This document shows, piece after piece, positions 8,221 to 17,850 of a DNA stretch of 55,843 nucleotides (position 1 is the stretch's first letter; the number at the start of each line of letters is the position of its first letter). This DNA comes from CAYVMN01 sp964452575 (GTDB lineage: Bacteria; Desulfobacterota; DSM-4660; Desulfatiglandales; Desulfatiglandaceae), in NCBI GenBank assembly GCA_964452575.1, contig CAYVMN010000002.1, positions 1 to 55,843 of the forward strand. The letters run 5' to 3'. Made by a program: the position numbers and the translations under genes. The notes beneath the pieces were generated by a model, which saw only the letters and a list, made by a program, of their open reading frames with translations, did not search any database and had not been told where the DNA came from.

Positions 8221-10072
8221 CTTCAACCCCTTTGAACCTAAGCCTCAGATATGCCTCCGATGCCTCCTCGTTGTCGGGCGCCAGCTCTAGGATTTTCTTA
8301 AATGTATTCAAGGCTGCTTCCCGCTGGTTGCGCTTCTCTTGGAGCCTTGCCAGATTGAGCAACAGGTCAATGTCCTTTGGCCTGAGTTCGTGCATCTTCT
8401 CCAGCTGCTTGACCGCTAGGTCCTCTTTCCCTGTCCTCAGGTAGGCGACCGTAAGATACTCCCTAAGGGCTACCTGCTTGGGGTTGGCCTGGACCCCTTT
8501 TTCCATAATCGATATCATCTTTTCATATTCTCCACGATCCCTTAGGTACTCGAACATATAATCGTAGAGCTCGAGCTCCCTTGGCTTCAGTTCAACAAGG
8601 ACCTCCGCCTGCCTGAATGCCATCTCGGAATTCTTTTGCCTTACGTATATATCAAACAGGATCTCCCTGACCGCCGCGTCCTTTGGGTGGAATTTGATAT
8701 ACCTTATCAGATAAGGCAAAGATTCATTTAAGGCCCCATCCTCATATTCGAGTACGCCCATGTTGAATATGATCGTTTCGTTATCAGGGGCCAGAAGGAG
8801 GATCTTTTTGTAGATCTCCTTCAGTTTCTTCTTGTTGCCACTCTTCTCAGATACCTTGGCCATCAACATAAGGGCCTCAAGGGAACCCGGCCTCTCCTTC
8901 AAAACCTCAGCCAGGTATCTTTCCGCCTCCCCGGTGCTCCCTTTGGCTATCAAATTCCTGGCCAGTTTCATGCGGCCTTCCAAATCCTCTGGTCTCAGTG
9001 CCACCGCTTTCTTCAGATATGCCTCTGCCTTTTCCCTCTGACCGGTTTTCTCGTATAGATACGAGAGATTGTAATAGATATTTGCATCTTTTTTATCCAT
9101 TCCTACAGAGGCCAGATAATTGGAAATGGCCTTGTCCAACTGGCCTGTCTTTGTATAGAGGTATCCCAGCCGTTCGTAAATTGGCAGTCTATCGTTTTCA
9201 TTAACTTTCTTGACCAGTGCCTCGTATTCCTTTTCGGCCTCCTCCAGTTTTCGTTCCTTCTCCAGGAACTCGGCCAGCCTGAGTCTCAGCTCCAGATTCG
9301 ACGGTTCCAGCATAACAAGCCTCTTTAGGACCGAAGCCATATTGTTCTTTGCCTTGGTGGCGGTGTAGATCTCCAGGAGTTCGGTGAGCATATTTTTGTC
9401 TGGTCTTTTCTGGGCCATTTTTTCAAGCATCTCTGTCGCCTCTTTCAGGCGACCGAGGGATTTGTATTCATCAAGGAGCATCCTTTCAAGTTCCCTGTTG
9501 CCTGGAAAAATCTCAAGTGCGCGCCTAAGGACGGCTATCCTCTGCTCCTTGTTGATGGTCCTGTTGGCCTTGTCCAGCCAGTCCTCTGCCCTGGGACTCA
9601 CCTCCCAGATCATATACCCTAGATCATCATTATGATATTTTACCTCAATCCGAAATCTATAGTGATCAAATATATTTTTGTTTAGCAGGAGGGTCGAAAT
9701 AGCCATTTCTTTATATCTGAGGGCGTTCACGTCCAGGTGCTCTGCAACCAAACGGAAAACAAAATTAAATAGGAGGCTGGTTGAGATATTTAGGATCTTG
9801 ATTTTGCGAACACCCAGATCAAGAAAGATGCCTACCGACATCTTTTGGATCTTGACCCTGTCCGTAGGATTAAGGTTGAGTGTCTCCCCTGAGAAGACCT
9901 CATGGGACTTGCCATTTACAGAGATAAGGATATAATTGAACTGGTGGGAGGGGATGACTTTAATATGGGGCAAGAGATACCATCCAGCCGCCAGAATAAC
10001 GAGCACCAGAATGATTGTCACCCACAAGGCCGGCCTTCGGTATGATGGTTTTTTCCTTCTCCTTGTCAGCAA
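8204..10072 (-). CDS. Membrane-anchored TPR-repeat protein
   Basis: The 622-residue protein has a basic N-terminus, then one membrane segment (about residues 16-34: WVTIILVLVILAAGWYLL). A long periplasmic part follows, built mostly of TPR units from about residue 175 to the end, for example AISNYLASVGMDKKDANIYY and ALNTFKKILELAPDNEEA. Residues 45-165 are not TPR and I do not recognise them. It has a TTG start, lies 59 bases after secF in the same direction and overlaps mutT. A role in envelope assembly or protein contacts is plausible but unproven. Confidence 0.8.
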   Translation of the reverse strand: MLTRRRKKPSYRRPALWVTIILVLVILAAGWYLLPHIKVIPSHQFNYILISVNGKSHEVFSGETLNLNPTDRVKIQKMSVGIFLDLGVRKIKILNISTSLLFNFVFRLVAEHLDVNALRYKEMAISTLLLNKNIFDHYRFRIEVKYHNDDLGYMIWEVSPRAEDWLDKANRTINKEQRIAVLRRALEIFPGNRELERMLLDEYKSLGRLKEATEMLEKMAQKRPDKNMLTELLEIYTATKAKNNMASVLKRLVMLEPSNLELRLRLAEFLEKERKLEEAEKEYEALVKKVNENDRLPIYERLGYLYTKTGQLDKAISNYLASVGMDKKDANIYYNLSYLYEKTGQREKAEAYLKKAVALRPEDLEGRMKLARNLIAKGSTGEAERYLAEVLKERPGSLEALMLMAKVSEKSGNKKKLKEIYKKILLLAPDNETIIFNMGVLEYEDGALNESLPYLIRYIKFHPKDAAVREILFDIYVRQKNSEMAFRQAEVLVELKPRELELYDYMFEYLRDRGEYEKMISIMEKGVQANPKQVALREYLTVAYLRTGKEDLAVKQLEKMHELRPKDIDLLLNLARLQEKRNQREAALNTFKKILELAPDNEEASEAYLRLRFKGVEGERTE

Positions 10073-10131
10073 ACGACGACACTCGGATGATTAGCGATTG
10101 ATGATTCGAGAATCAAAACGCTTTTATTGGG

Positions 10132-11220
10132 TTATACCCTTCGCTTGGCAAGTTGTTTGTTGAAAAATGCCTTGTCTTTGCCCCTTTCACGGAACCTGCC
10201 TTCCCAGATTAGGAGGACCGGGCTTGCCACAAAGATGGAGGAATACGTCCCCACGATGATGCCCACCATCATTGCAAAGGCAAAATCGTGGATTACTCCA
10301 CCGCCCAGGATAAAAAGGGCCACTATTACGATCAATGTGGTTGAGGAAGTTAAGATAGTGCGGCTGAGGGTCTCATTGATACTGGCGTTCATGGTCTCTT
10401 CAAATGGTCGCTTCCTATAGCGCCTCACATTTTCTCGAATCCTGTCAAAGACGATAATGGTATCGTTCAACGAATATCCGACGATGGTAAGGAAGGCGGC
10501 AATGATGGATAGGGATATCTCTCTATCAGTCAGTGCAAAGGCCCCGACCGTGATGATGACATCATGTATAAGCGCAATGATTGCGCCAAGGGCATATTTC
10601 AATTTCAAGAAAAAACAGAGCCCAAGGGTCACAAGCAGGGCAATGATTATGAGCCAGGTGACGCCTGCGCCAAAACTGGAGGAGATATAGACTACCACCG
10701 CAAGTGATAAGGCCATTACAATACTCATGAACCACTTGAGCTCAAACCGGCCGGAGATATAAATGGCAATAAAGAGGATTGCATAAAAAATCGCAAACAG
10801 GGCCTTCTGTCTCAAGTCCTTCCCCACCTTAGGCCCGACCATCTCCACCCTTCTTATTTCAACGCCACTTCCAAATTGAGAGACCAGGGCCTTCTCAATC
10901 TTTCCGCTCAGACCAGTCGGTTCGATATCCGTCTTCCTTAGCCTGATCAGGTATTCATATTCGCCTCTCCCTCCAAATTCCTGGACGATGCTGTCCTCAA
11001 GCTGAATCGACGCCAAGGCGCCCTTGATATCGGATGGGCCCCGTTTTTGCGGCAGTTTGACCTGCACGAGGACGCCACCGGAAAAATCAACGCCATAATT
11101 TGGGCCGCCCCTCCATATAAGGAGGAAAATGGTTACTATGATCATCAATGCGGAGAATGCAAATGCAATTTTCCGCCTTCCAATAAAATCAAAATTTGTT
11201 CCAGGTCTTATAAATTCCAT
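10132..11220 (-). CDS. secF: Protein translocase subunit SecF
   Basis: SecF works with SecD to pull exported proteins across the inner membrane using the proton gradient. The first membrane segment lies at residues 17-36, followed by the conserved DFSGG at 45-49. A periplasmic domain and five more membrane segments follow, with GYSLNDTIIVFDRIREN in the conserved cytoplasmic region. The extra residues at the C-terminus are basic. It lies 151 bases after secD, the gap holding a tandem heptamer array. Confidence 0.96.
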   Translation of the reverse strand: MEFIRPGTNFDFIGRRKIAFAFSALMIIVTIFLLIWRGGPNYGVDFSGGVLVQVKLPQKRGPSDIKGALASIQLEDSIVQEFGGRGEYEYLIRLRKTDIEPTGLSGKIEKALVSQFGSGVEIRRVEMVGPKVGKDLRQKALFAIFYAILFIAIYISGRFELKWFMSIVMALSLAVVVYISSSFGAGVTWLIIIALLVTLGLCFFLKLKYALGAIIALIHDVIITVGAFALTDREISLSIIAAFLTIVGYSLNDTIIVFDRIRENVRRYRKRPFEETMNASINETLSRTILTSSTTLIVIVALFILGGGVIHDFAFAMMVGIIVGTYSSIFVASPVLLIWEGRFRERGKDKAFFNKQLAKRRV

Positions 11221-11310
11221 CTTATGGCTCCAAATCAGTAGGCAACGACCGGTAAGCAGTAACCAGTCACAAAGCCAACATCAAATCATAGGAATCAGTT
11301 AGCATCTTTG

Positions 11311-11366
11311 ACTTCGGACTTCGGACCTCGGACTTCGGACTTCCGACTTCGGACCTCGGACTTCGG
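11311..11366. repeat. Tandem heptamer array (ACTTCGG family), eight copies
   Basis: Eight uninterrupted 7-base units fill 56 bases: ACTTCGG, ACTTCGG, ACCTCGG, ACTTCGG, ACTTCCG, ACTTCGG, ACCTCGG, ACTTCGG. The array begins five bases beyond the secD stop codon, between secD and secF. Related units occur at 43418-43464. A role is unknown. Confidence 0.9.
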
Positions 11367-11371
11367 ACACG

Positions 11372-12973
11372 TCATATACTCAGCTTTCTTAGTCTCCGTT
11401 TTATGTAAAAGTAGTCGAAGATAATCCTTGTAACAAAGATGGCCGTGAATAGACTGGCTACAATTCCGATGCTAAGGGTCACTGCAAAACCCCTGACAGG
11501 ACCGGTTCCGAACTGAAATAACACAAGGGCAGCAATCAGGGTGGTTATGTTGGCATCAAGGATCGTTACCAGGGCCTTTCCATATCCCGCATCGATAGAG
11601 GTCCTGGCAGGCTTTCCCAATCTTAGCTCCTCCCGGATGCGCTCAAAGATCAAGACGTTTGCGTCAACAGACATCCCGATCGTGAGGATGATCCCTGCAA
11701 TCCCAGGAAGGGTCAATGTGGCCCTGAAAAATGCGAGCCCTGCCATGATAAAAAGGATATTCAGCAACAGGGCGAAATCAGCAATGACACCCGAGAGCTT
11801 ATAATAGACCGCCATAAAAAGAACGACCAAGATGCCTCCAATGAGGGCGGAAATGAAGCCCTTATCGATCGAATCCTTTCCAAGCGATGGACCTACGGTC
11901 CGCTCTTCTATTATCTTGACCGGCGCAGGAAGGGCTCCTGCCCTGAGGACTATCGCCAGGTCCTTGGCCTCATCCATTGTGTAGCGCCCAGTGATCTGTG
12001 CCCTCCCTCCCGAGATCTTATCCTGTATCACAGGGGCCGAATTCACCTTGTTATCCAGGACAATGGCGAGTCTCTTCTTGATGTTCTGTCCCGTTATGTG
12101 CTCAAAGATTCTTGCACCCCTGGCGTCAAATGAGAGGGATACATAAGGTTCGTTATACCGTTGATCGATCTGGACCCTGGCATCAGTGAGATATTCTCCC
12201 GTGAGAACCGTCCTCTTCTTTAGGAGGTAGGGAACCTTCCTTTGCTGGCCGGTCTTCGGATCTATGGCAATCTGGTACAAAATTTCATCTCCAGGGGGAA
12301 GATTTCCCTTCAGGGCCTCTTCAATGCTATGCTCGTCATCAACCAGCTTGAATTCCAAGAGTGCGGTCTTGCCTATGAGGGCAATGGCCCTCCTGGGGTC
12401 CTTCACTCCAGGTAACTGGACCAAAATCCTGTTACCCTCTTGTGGCCTGATATCCGGCTCGCTGACCCCGAATTGATCTACCCTGTTTCTGATGGTCTCT
12501 AAGGCCTGATCCCCTGCCATCCTCATGATATGGGCCTTCGCCTTGGGAACCAAGACCAGGTCAAACACTGGCTTGCCTTCACTATCAGAGGCTGTCTCCA
12601 CCTTGAAATCAGGAAAACTTCCCGCCATCAGGCCCAAAAAGGCCTCTTTTTCCTCTGGCCGCATGAGTGCGAGGGAAATCCCTTTCGTGTCGATCCGATT
12701 CAGCTCACTATACCTGAGCCTGTTTTTTCGGAGTTCGTGTTTCAATTCATCTACAACTCTCTCCAGGTGGCTCTCGACGGCCTTCTCGGCCTCCACCTCC
12801 AGGACCAGATGCATCCCTCCCTGTAAGTCGAGCCCAAGATGAATCTTATCCCTGGGAAGAATACTGGACCACCACATGGGGAGGTCGCTACCAAAGGAGG
12901 GGAGCAGATATATCAATGCAGCAAGAACCGCAAATAGGGCGATCCCCGCACGCCAGCCTAAGCTTTTAAACAC
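11372..12973 (-). CDS. secD: Protein translocase subunit SecD
   Basis: SecD is the larger partner of SecF in the Sec export machine. After the first membrane segment (about residues 8-27) comes LGLDLQGGMHL (46-56), the family signature. A large periplasmic domain follows, then five membrane segments beginning near residue 375, with SVDANVLIFERIREELR. The start is GTG, preceded by GGAG. Order on the strand is yajC, secD, secF, as in many bacteria. Confidence 0.97.
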   Translation of the reverse strand: MFKSLGWRAGIALFAVLAALIYLLPSFGSDLPMWWSSILPRDKIHLGLDLQGGMHLVLEVEAEKAVESHLERVVDELKHELRKNRLRYSELNRIDTKGISLALMRPEEKEAFLGLMAGSFPDFKVETASDSEGKPVFDLVLVPKAKAHIMRMAGDQALETIRNRVDQFGVSEPDIRPQEGNRILVQLPGVKDPRRAIALIGKTALLEFKLVDDEHSIEEALKGNLPPGDEILYQIAIDPKTGQQRKVPYLLKKRTVLTGEYLTDARVQIDQRYNEPYVSLSFDARGARIFEHITGQNIKKRLAIVLDNKVNSAPVIQDKISGGRAQITGRYTMDEAKDLAIVLRAGALPAPVKIIEERTVGPSLGKDSIDKGFISALIGGILVVLFMAVYYKLSGVIADFALLLNILFIMAGLAFFRATLTLPGIAGIILTIGMSVDANVLIFERIREELRLGKPARTSIDAGYGKALVTILDANITTLIAALVLFQFGTGPVRGFAVTLSIGIVASLFTAIFVTRIIFDYFYIKRRLRKLSI

Positions 12974-13103
12974 TTGTTACTCCATGATATTCGATAGCTG
13001 TTAAGGTTACGGAGTGAACTCATTTACCTGGTATCCTTGTTGAGCCAAGACCCAGTCAGTGGAATCCGTTGTCCCCTGTCTGGAGTTCTACAAACGACGT
13101 GGC

Positions 13104-13424
13104 TTAACCCTTGCCACCCACCCCTGCGATGGAACCCCTTGAGACCTTCACCCTCACCTTCGGGGCAATCTCCATTGTCACCACATCATCTGTTATACCG
13201 GTTACCACGCCGTGGAGACCACCGGAACTAATCACATGGTCCCCCTTTTTTATGGTGGCAAGCAACTGCTTGTGTGCCTTGGCCTTTTTCTGCTGGGGCC
13301 TTATGAGTAGAAAATAGAAAATTCCGAACATCAGTATCAAAGGTAGGAAGGCGCCAAAGCCACCTCCGCTGCCTCCGCCCCCGCCTGCACCTCCGCCACC
13401 CATAGCGTAAGCCAAGAAATTCAT
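13104..13424 (-). CDS. yajC: Sec translocase accessory protein YajC
   Basis: YajC is a small membrane protein that associates with SecDF. The 106 residues have one membrane segment (about 25-42), then the diagnostic LLIRPQQKKAKAHKQ and a small cytoplasmic domain with GDHVISSGGLHGVV. An unusual glycine-rich run at residues 9-22 precedes the membrane segment. The binding site AGGAGG stands seven bases before the ATG. The 130-base gap to secD shows no further gene. Confidence 0.95.
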   Translation of the reverse strand: MNFLAYAMGGGGAGGGGGSGGGFGAFLPLILMFGIFYFLLIRPQQKKAKAHKQLLATIKKGDHVISSGGLHGVVTGITDDVVTMEIAPKVRVKVSRGSIAGVGGKG

Positions 13425-13482
13425 TTCCAGACCTCCTGTTACTTTATGTGAATGTATTTATCCCGGATAAACCGGTCTCTAG

Positions 13483-14607
13483 CTATCTTTCACCCTGAAG
13501 TTCATAGAACTGACGGCGGTACTTGTCAAACCGGTCCTCCTCTATCGCATGTCGAATATCTTCCATCAGATGAATATAATAATAGATGTTATGGATCGTA
13601 TTGAGTCGATAGGCCAGGAGTTCCCTTGCCATAAATAGATGCCTCAAATAGGCCCTGGAGAAGTGGCAGCAGGTGTAACAACGACATCCCTCTTCAATCG
13701 GCCTTTCATCCTCCACATATTGCATATTCCTTATGTTCACTCTCCCCGTGGAAGTGAAAAGTGTGCCATTCCTTGCATTCCGGGTCGGCATGACACAGTC
13801 AAACATATCCACCCCGTGCATCACGGCCTCTACCAGATCCTCCGGTGCCCCCACCCCCATCAGGTATACGGGCTTATCCTCAGGGACAAAATCCCTTGTC
13901 TCCTTTATAACCCTGTTTCTGGTTTCACTGTCTTCACCTACTGAGAGCCCTCCTATGGCATAACCATCAAAATCCATCTCGGTCAGGTCCCTTGCGCTCA
14001 TTTCCCGCAGGTCACTATACGTACCGCCCTGAATGATCCCGAATAGGGCCTGGCCCTTGCCTTTCTTTTTATCGAGACACCTGCGTGCCCATAGACTTGT
14101 CAGCCTGACAGAGTTGAGGACATAGTCATAGTCACAGGGATAGGGCACACATTCGTCAAGGGTCATTATGATGTCTCCTCCAAGGACCTCCTGGATCTCT
14201 ATGGCCTCTTCGGGGCCAATGAAATGCCTTGATCCATCCAGGTGGGACTGAAATGTCACCCCCTCTTCGGAAATCCTCCTCAGTAACGACAGGCTGTACA
14301 CCTGAAATCCACCGCTATCGGTCAAGATCGGCCCTGGCCAGTTCATAAATCGATGAAGCCCCCCCAGTCGCCCGATGACCCTATGGCCCGGCCGGAGGTA
14401 GAGGTGATAGGTGTTGGCCAGGATGATCCTTACGCCGGCCTCCTCCAGATCCTCAGGTGAAAGAGACTTGACCGAGCCCTGCGTGCCCACTGGCATGAAG
14501 GCTGGGGTCTCAATGCCCCCATGGGGGGTTTTGATTTCTCCAGACCTTGCCCGACTTGTGGGGGACCTATGGGAAATCCTGAATATTAAAGAACCTTGAA
14601 CCAGCAC
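13483..14607 (-). CDS. tgt: Queuine tRNA-ribosyltransferase
   Basis: Tgt exchanges guanine 34 for the queuosine precursor preQ1 in tRNAs with GUN anticodons. Conserved motifs are all present: FMPVGTQGSVK, LTDSGGFQVYSL, GGLSVGE, and DCVMPTRNARNG with the nucleophilic aspartate. The zinc site is CxCxxC plus a later histidine (CRCYTC...LRH) near residues 310-330. The start is GTG; at 374 residues the length is normal. It lies 32 bases after queA, so both queuosine genes are probably one transcript. Confidence 0.97.
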   Translation of the reverse strand: MLVQGSLIFRISHRSPTSRARSGEIKTPHGGIETPAFMPVGTQGSVKSLSPEDLEEAGVRIILANTYHLYLRPGHRVIGRLGGLHRFMNWPGPILTDSGGFQVYSLSLLRRISEEGVTFQSHLDGSRHFIGPEEAIEIQEVLGGDIIMTLDECVPYPCDYDYVLNSVRLTSLWARRCLDKKKGKGQALFGIIQGGTYSDLREMSARDLTEMDFDGYAIGGLSVGEDSETRNRVIKETRDFVPEDKPVYLMGVGAPEDLVEAVMHGVDMFDCVMPTRNARNGTLFTSTGRVNIRNMQYVEDERPIEEGCRCYTCCHFSRAYLRHLFMARELLAYRLNTIHNIYYYIHLMEDIRHAIEEDRFDKYRRQFYELQGER

Positions 14608-14639
14608 CTATAGTGAAAGTCCCAAGAGATCGGCAGCAT

Positions 14640-15695
14640 TTACAAGATCAACATGGCATCGCCGTAACTGTAAAACCTGTATCCCTTTTCTATTGCCGCC
14701 TCGTAAGCCTTTCTTATCAATCCCAGACCGGCAAAGGCCGACACCAGGAAAAGGAGTGAACTCTTTGGCAAGTGGAAGTTGGTTATCAATACGTCCACGA
14801 CCTTGAAGGTAAACCCAGGAACAACCAACAGGTCAGTCTCCCCATCTCCCGACCTTATGTGACCGCTCTTGCCAACCGCTGTCTCCAGGGCCCTTACCAC
14901 GGTGGTCCCTACTGCAACCACCCTTCCGCCCCTCTCCTTGGTCTCCTTTATAACGCCTGCGGCCTTAGGGTCAATTGAGTAGAGCTCTTTGCCCAGCCGG
15001 TGCCTCCTGATATCCCTCGTCCGGACCGGCTGGAAGGTTCCATATCCCACATGAAGGGTCACGGAAGTGATAGATATACCTGCCGTCTTGAGCCTCTCGA
15101 TCAACCCTTGAGTAAAATGGAGCCCCGCCGTGGGCGCCGCCACCGCCCCTTTCTTCTTGGAAAAGATGGTCTGGTACCGCTCCTCGTCGAGCCTTGAAAG
15201 GGGACTGCCCTCCTTTCGCCTAATATAAGGGGGCAGAGGCATTTGTCCTTCTTCTTCAAGAAGGGAATCGATCGAACGATCCCCCTTGAATGCAATCCTG
15301 ACAAGCCCGTTGCCACCTATTTCTTTCACCTGGCCCGTAAGACCGGCACTAAAGAGCAAAAGAGCATCTCTCTTTGCCGGCTTGGCCGATCTCAAGAGGC
15401 ACCAGCGGGTCTCAAATTCCCTTCCGGCTGAGCTCTGATGTTCCAGTACCAATAGCTCAACTTTCCCCCCGCTCTCTTTCCGGCCAAAGAGCCTTGCCGG
15501 AATCACCCTGGTGTCATTTACAACCAAGAGATCACCCGGCCTCAACAGCCCTGGAAGATCGGTAAACATCTCATCCGAAATGGATTTCTTTGACCGATCC
15601 ACCACAAGTAGCCGAGAGGAGTCTCTCCTTGGAGCTGGAACCTGGGCAATGGAGGCTTGAGGTAAATCGTAGCTGTAATCTTCTATTTCAAACAT
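14640..15695 (-). CDS. queA: tRNA preQ1(34) S-adenosylmethionine ribosyltransferase-isomerase
   Basis: QueA moves the ribosyl part of SAM onto preQ1 in tRNA to make epoxyqueuosine. The family segments are MFEIEDYSYDLP at the start, GDLLVVNDTRVIPARLFG near 53-70, APTAGLHFT near 190 and LITNFHLPKSSLLFLVSAF near 305. Length (351) is normal. It is the first gene of the queA-tgt-yajC-secD-secF run and has its own candidate promoter. Confidence 0.97.
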   Translation of the reverse strand: MFEIEDYSYDLPQASIAQVPAPRRDSSRLLVVDRSKKSISDEMFTDLPGLLRPGDLLVVNDTRVIPARLFGRKESGGKVELLVLEHQSSAGREFETRWCLLRSAKPAKRDALLLFSAGLTGQVKEIGGNGLVRIAFKGDRSIDSLLEEEGQMPLPPYIRRKEGSPLSRLDEERYQTIFSKKKGAVAAPTAGLHFTQGLIERLKTAGISITSVTLHVGYGTFQPVRTRDIRRHRLGKELYSIDPKAAGVIKETKERGGRVVAVGTTVVRALETAVGKSGHIRSGDGETDLLVVPGFTFKVVDVLITNFHLPKSSLLFLVSAFAGLGLIRKAYEAAIEKGYRFYSYGDAMLIL

Positions 15696-15714
15696 CTAGA
15701 AACTTAAATTTTTT

Positions 15715-15743
15715 AAAATAAACAACATAACTGTCAAAGTCAA
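15715..15743 (-). promoter_or_regulatory. Candidate sigma-70 promoter of queA
   Basis: On the minus strand TTGACT (15743-15738) is followed, after exactly 17 bases, by TATTTT (15720-15715). The queA ATG is about 20 bases further on. The boxes are seen directly; use is inferred. Confidence 0.45.
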
Positions 15744-16150
15744 ATGATTTTATACCCCACATTGGCATAAGCGTCAACCAACGCAGACCTCATCTATCCC
15801 GTCCACCGCGCAACTTCTCACACCCTTCTATCTGGTCTATTCCCTTTTGAAGCTACAAAAAACTCTGGCACTTTTCAAAAATTTGATCTATCTATAGCAC
15901 TTAGCAAAAAGTTTTTGGGATAATCATAAGTCTATCACGTTAAAGAGAGTCTGGGGGAACGAATGATGGCACAAGGTACATGGCCTAAGGCCAAAGGCCA
16001 ACAGGTCAAGGTCTCTCCTCTCCCGATGAAATCGGGACTAATGCCTTATGTCGTATCGCCGCCACTCATTCTTTGAGGATATTCCACCTGGGTTTATCGG
16101 TTCGGCGTTCAAGGTTTAGTCAGGGGCGCTTTTAAAAAGGGATATATTGC
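15744..16150. other. Intergenic region between divergent queA and argS
   Basis: This stretch has no convincing gene. It carries a perfect short hairpin at 16021-16037, TCCCGAT-GAA-ATCGGGA, without a following T run, so probably not a terminator. A GGCC-rich string (GGCCTAAGGCCAAAGGCC) lies near 15982-16000. Two similar short strings, GGCACTTTTCAAAAATTT and AGCACTTAGCAAAAAGTTT, stand near 15868 and 15896. A weak -10-like GATAAT lies at 15919. I could not place a strong argS promoter. Confidence 0.5.
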
Positions 16151-17827
16151 GTGAAATACAAACTGGATCTCCTGTTAAGGTCCACCATAGATGAGTGTTT
16201 TGACAAGGGTATACTCAAGAAAACGCCCCTTCCGGATTATGTAATAGAAATTCCCGATAACCCGGCCCATGGGCACCTTGCCACCAATCTGCCGTTGACA
16301 CTTGCATCAAGTCAGCACCGGTCACCCCGGGAGATTGCAACGATCATCATCGACCACCTCAAAGATGAACAAGGCCTTCTCGAAAACTTGGAAGTAGCAG
16401 GCCCGGGCTTCATAAATTTTTTTATTAAGGCCAAGGAATGGTACCGCATTCTATCAGACATCGTCAGCCTTAAGGGAGCTTACGGACAAGACGGGGTTGG
16501 AGGCGGACAAAGGGTCCTTGTGGAGTTTGTAAGCGCCAATCCAACAGGGCCTCTTCATCTTGGCCACGGTAGGGGTGCGGCCTTGGGGGATACCCTCTGC
16601 AGGGTGCTCTCCTTTTGTGGATATGATGTAGTCCGGGAGTTCTATATCAATGACGCAGGGCAACAGATCAAGATCCTCGGGGACTCGATCTTTAGCCGGT
16701 TCAAGCAATTGAATGATCCTGAGTATCCCTTTCCAGAAAACGGATATCAGGGCGATTATGTCTTGGGTTTGGCCAAGGCCATATCTGAAGAGGTCAACCT
16801 GGAAAAGCTGACAAAGCAAGAGGCCATCCAGGTGTGCACTAAAAAGGGAAAAGAGATAATGTTGGAGGAAATCAGGCAGGACCTTCGTCGCTTCAGGGTG
16901 ACCTTTGATGTCTGGTCCAGTGAAAATGAACTCACCTCATCCGGTCTCCTGCAAAGTACCCTGAGCGTGCTCGGTGAAAAGGGCCTGCTATATGAGCAAG
17001 GCGGGGCACTGTGGATAAGAACCACCGACTTTGGAGATGATAAGGATCGGGTCATCCGAAAAAAGGATGGGCAATTCACATATTTTGCCTCTGACATAAT
17101 CTACCATTTGGAAAAACAGAAAAGGGGTTTTGACAAGGCTATTGACATATGGGGGGCAGATCACCATGGCTACATCCCACGCGTGAAGGCCGCACTCTTA
17201 TCCCACGGAATCCCGGAGGACTGGCTCTGCGTCATGCTCATTCAGCTGGTAAAGCTATGGAAAGGTGGTCAAGAGTTAAAGATGTCCAAAAGGGCGGGGG
17301 ACTTTGTCACCCTCCAGGAATTATTGGACGAGGTCGGTGTTGATGCCGTGCGCTTCGTCTTCCTCACGAAGAATCATGACTCCCCACTCGATTTTGACAT
17401 AGATATGGTAAAGAGGCAGGACAGCGATAATCCGGTCTATTATGTCCAGTATGCCCATGCACGGATATGCAGTATTTTCAGAAAGGCTATGGATGAAGGA
17501 ATCTCCATCGCGGAAGAACCTGATAGACTCCTCGATCTGCTTTCGCTGGATGAGGAAATGGCCCTCATAAGGGCCATGGCCGAATTTCCCACAGTCTTGG
17601 CGGAGATCTGTAAGAAGCTGGAGCCGCACCGTCTGACCTATTATCTGACTGACCTGGCCTCGTCCTTTCACAAGTACTTCAACATGGGCACAAAGATCCC
17701 TGAGTACAGGATCGTTACCCCTCAGAGGGAATTGAGCGCGGCAAGACTGATCCTTGCTGAGGGAGTAAGGACTGTCATAGCCAATGGGTTGAAACTTCTT
17801 GGCATCAGTGCCCCACAGAGGATGTAA
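16151..17827 (+). CDS. argS: Arginyl-tRNA synthetase
   Basis: ArgS charges tRNA-Arg with arginine. It is a class I synthetase: the HIGH motif is H136-L-G-H139 in GPLHLGHGRGAALGD and the KMSKS motif is K377-M-S-K-R381. The C-terminal anticodon-binding DALR domain is present (YYVQYAHARICSI onward). The start is a GTG. At 558 residues the length is normal. It leads a plus-strand group with a SPOR protein, an acetyltransferase and the Tat genes. Confidence 0.97.
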   Translation: MKYKLDLLLRSTIDECFDKGILKKTPLPDYVIEIPDNPAHGHLATNLPLTLASSQHRSPREIATIIIDHLKDEQGLLENLEVAGPGFINFFIKAKEWYRILSDIVSLKGAYGQDGVGGGQRVLVEFVSANPTGPLHLGHGRGAALGDTLCRVLSFCGYDVVREFYINDAGQQIKILGDSIFSRFKQLNDPEYPFPENGYQGDYVLGLAKAISEEVNLEKLTKQEAIQVCTKKGKEIMLEEIRQDLRRFRVTFDVWSSENELTSSGLLQSTLSVLGEKGLLYEQGGALWIRTTDFGDDKDRVIRKKDGQFTYFASDIIYHLEKQKRGFDKAIDIWGADHHGYIPRVKAALLSHGIPEDWLCVMLIQLVKLWKGGQELKMSKRAGDFVTLQELLDEVGVDAVRFVFLTKNHDSPLDFDIDMVKRQDSDNPVYYVQYAHARICSIFRKAMDEGISIAEEPDRLLDLLSLDEEMALIRAMAEFPTVLAEICKKLEPHRLTYYLTDLASSFHKYFNMGTKIPEYRIVTPQRELSAARLILAEGVRTVIANGLKLLGISAPQRM

Positions 17828-17850
17828 AACGTAAAGAGGGCAAAGGAGAT

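Noticed and set aside
15868..15885. Possible sigma-54 promoter (TGGCAC) before argS
   Set aside because: TGGCAC is not followed at the right distance by TTGC, so the consensus is not met.
16021..16037. Hairpin TCCCGAT-GAA-ATCGGGA as a terminator
   Set aside because: No T run follows on either strand, and the flanking genes diverge, so no transcript needs ending here. It is kept only as a short palindrome.
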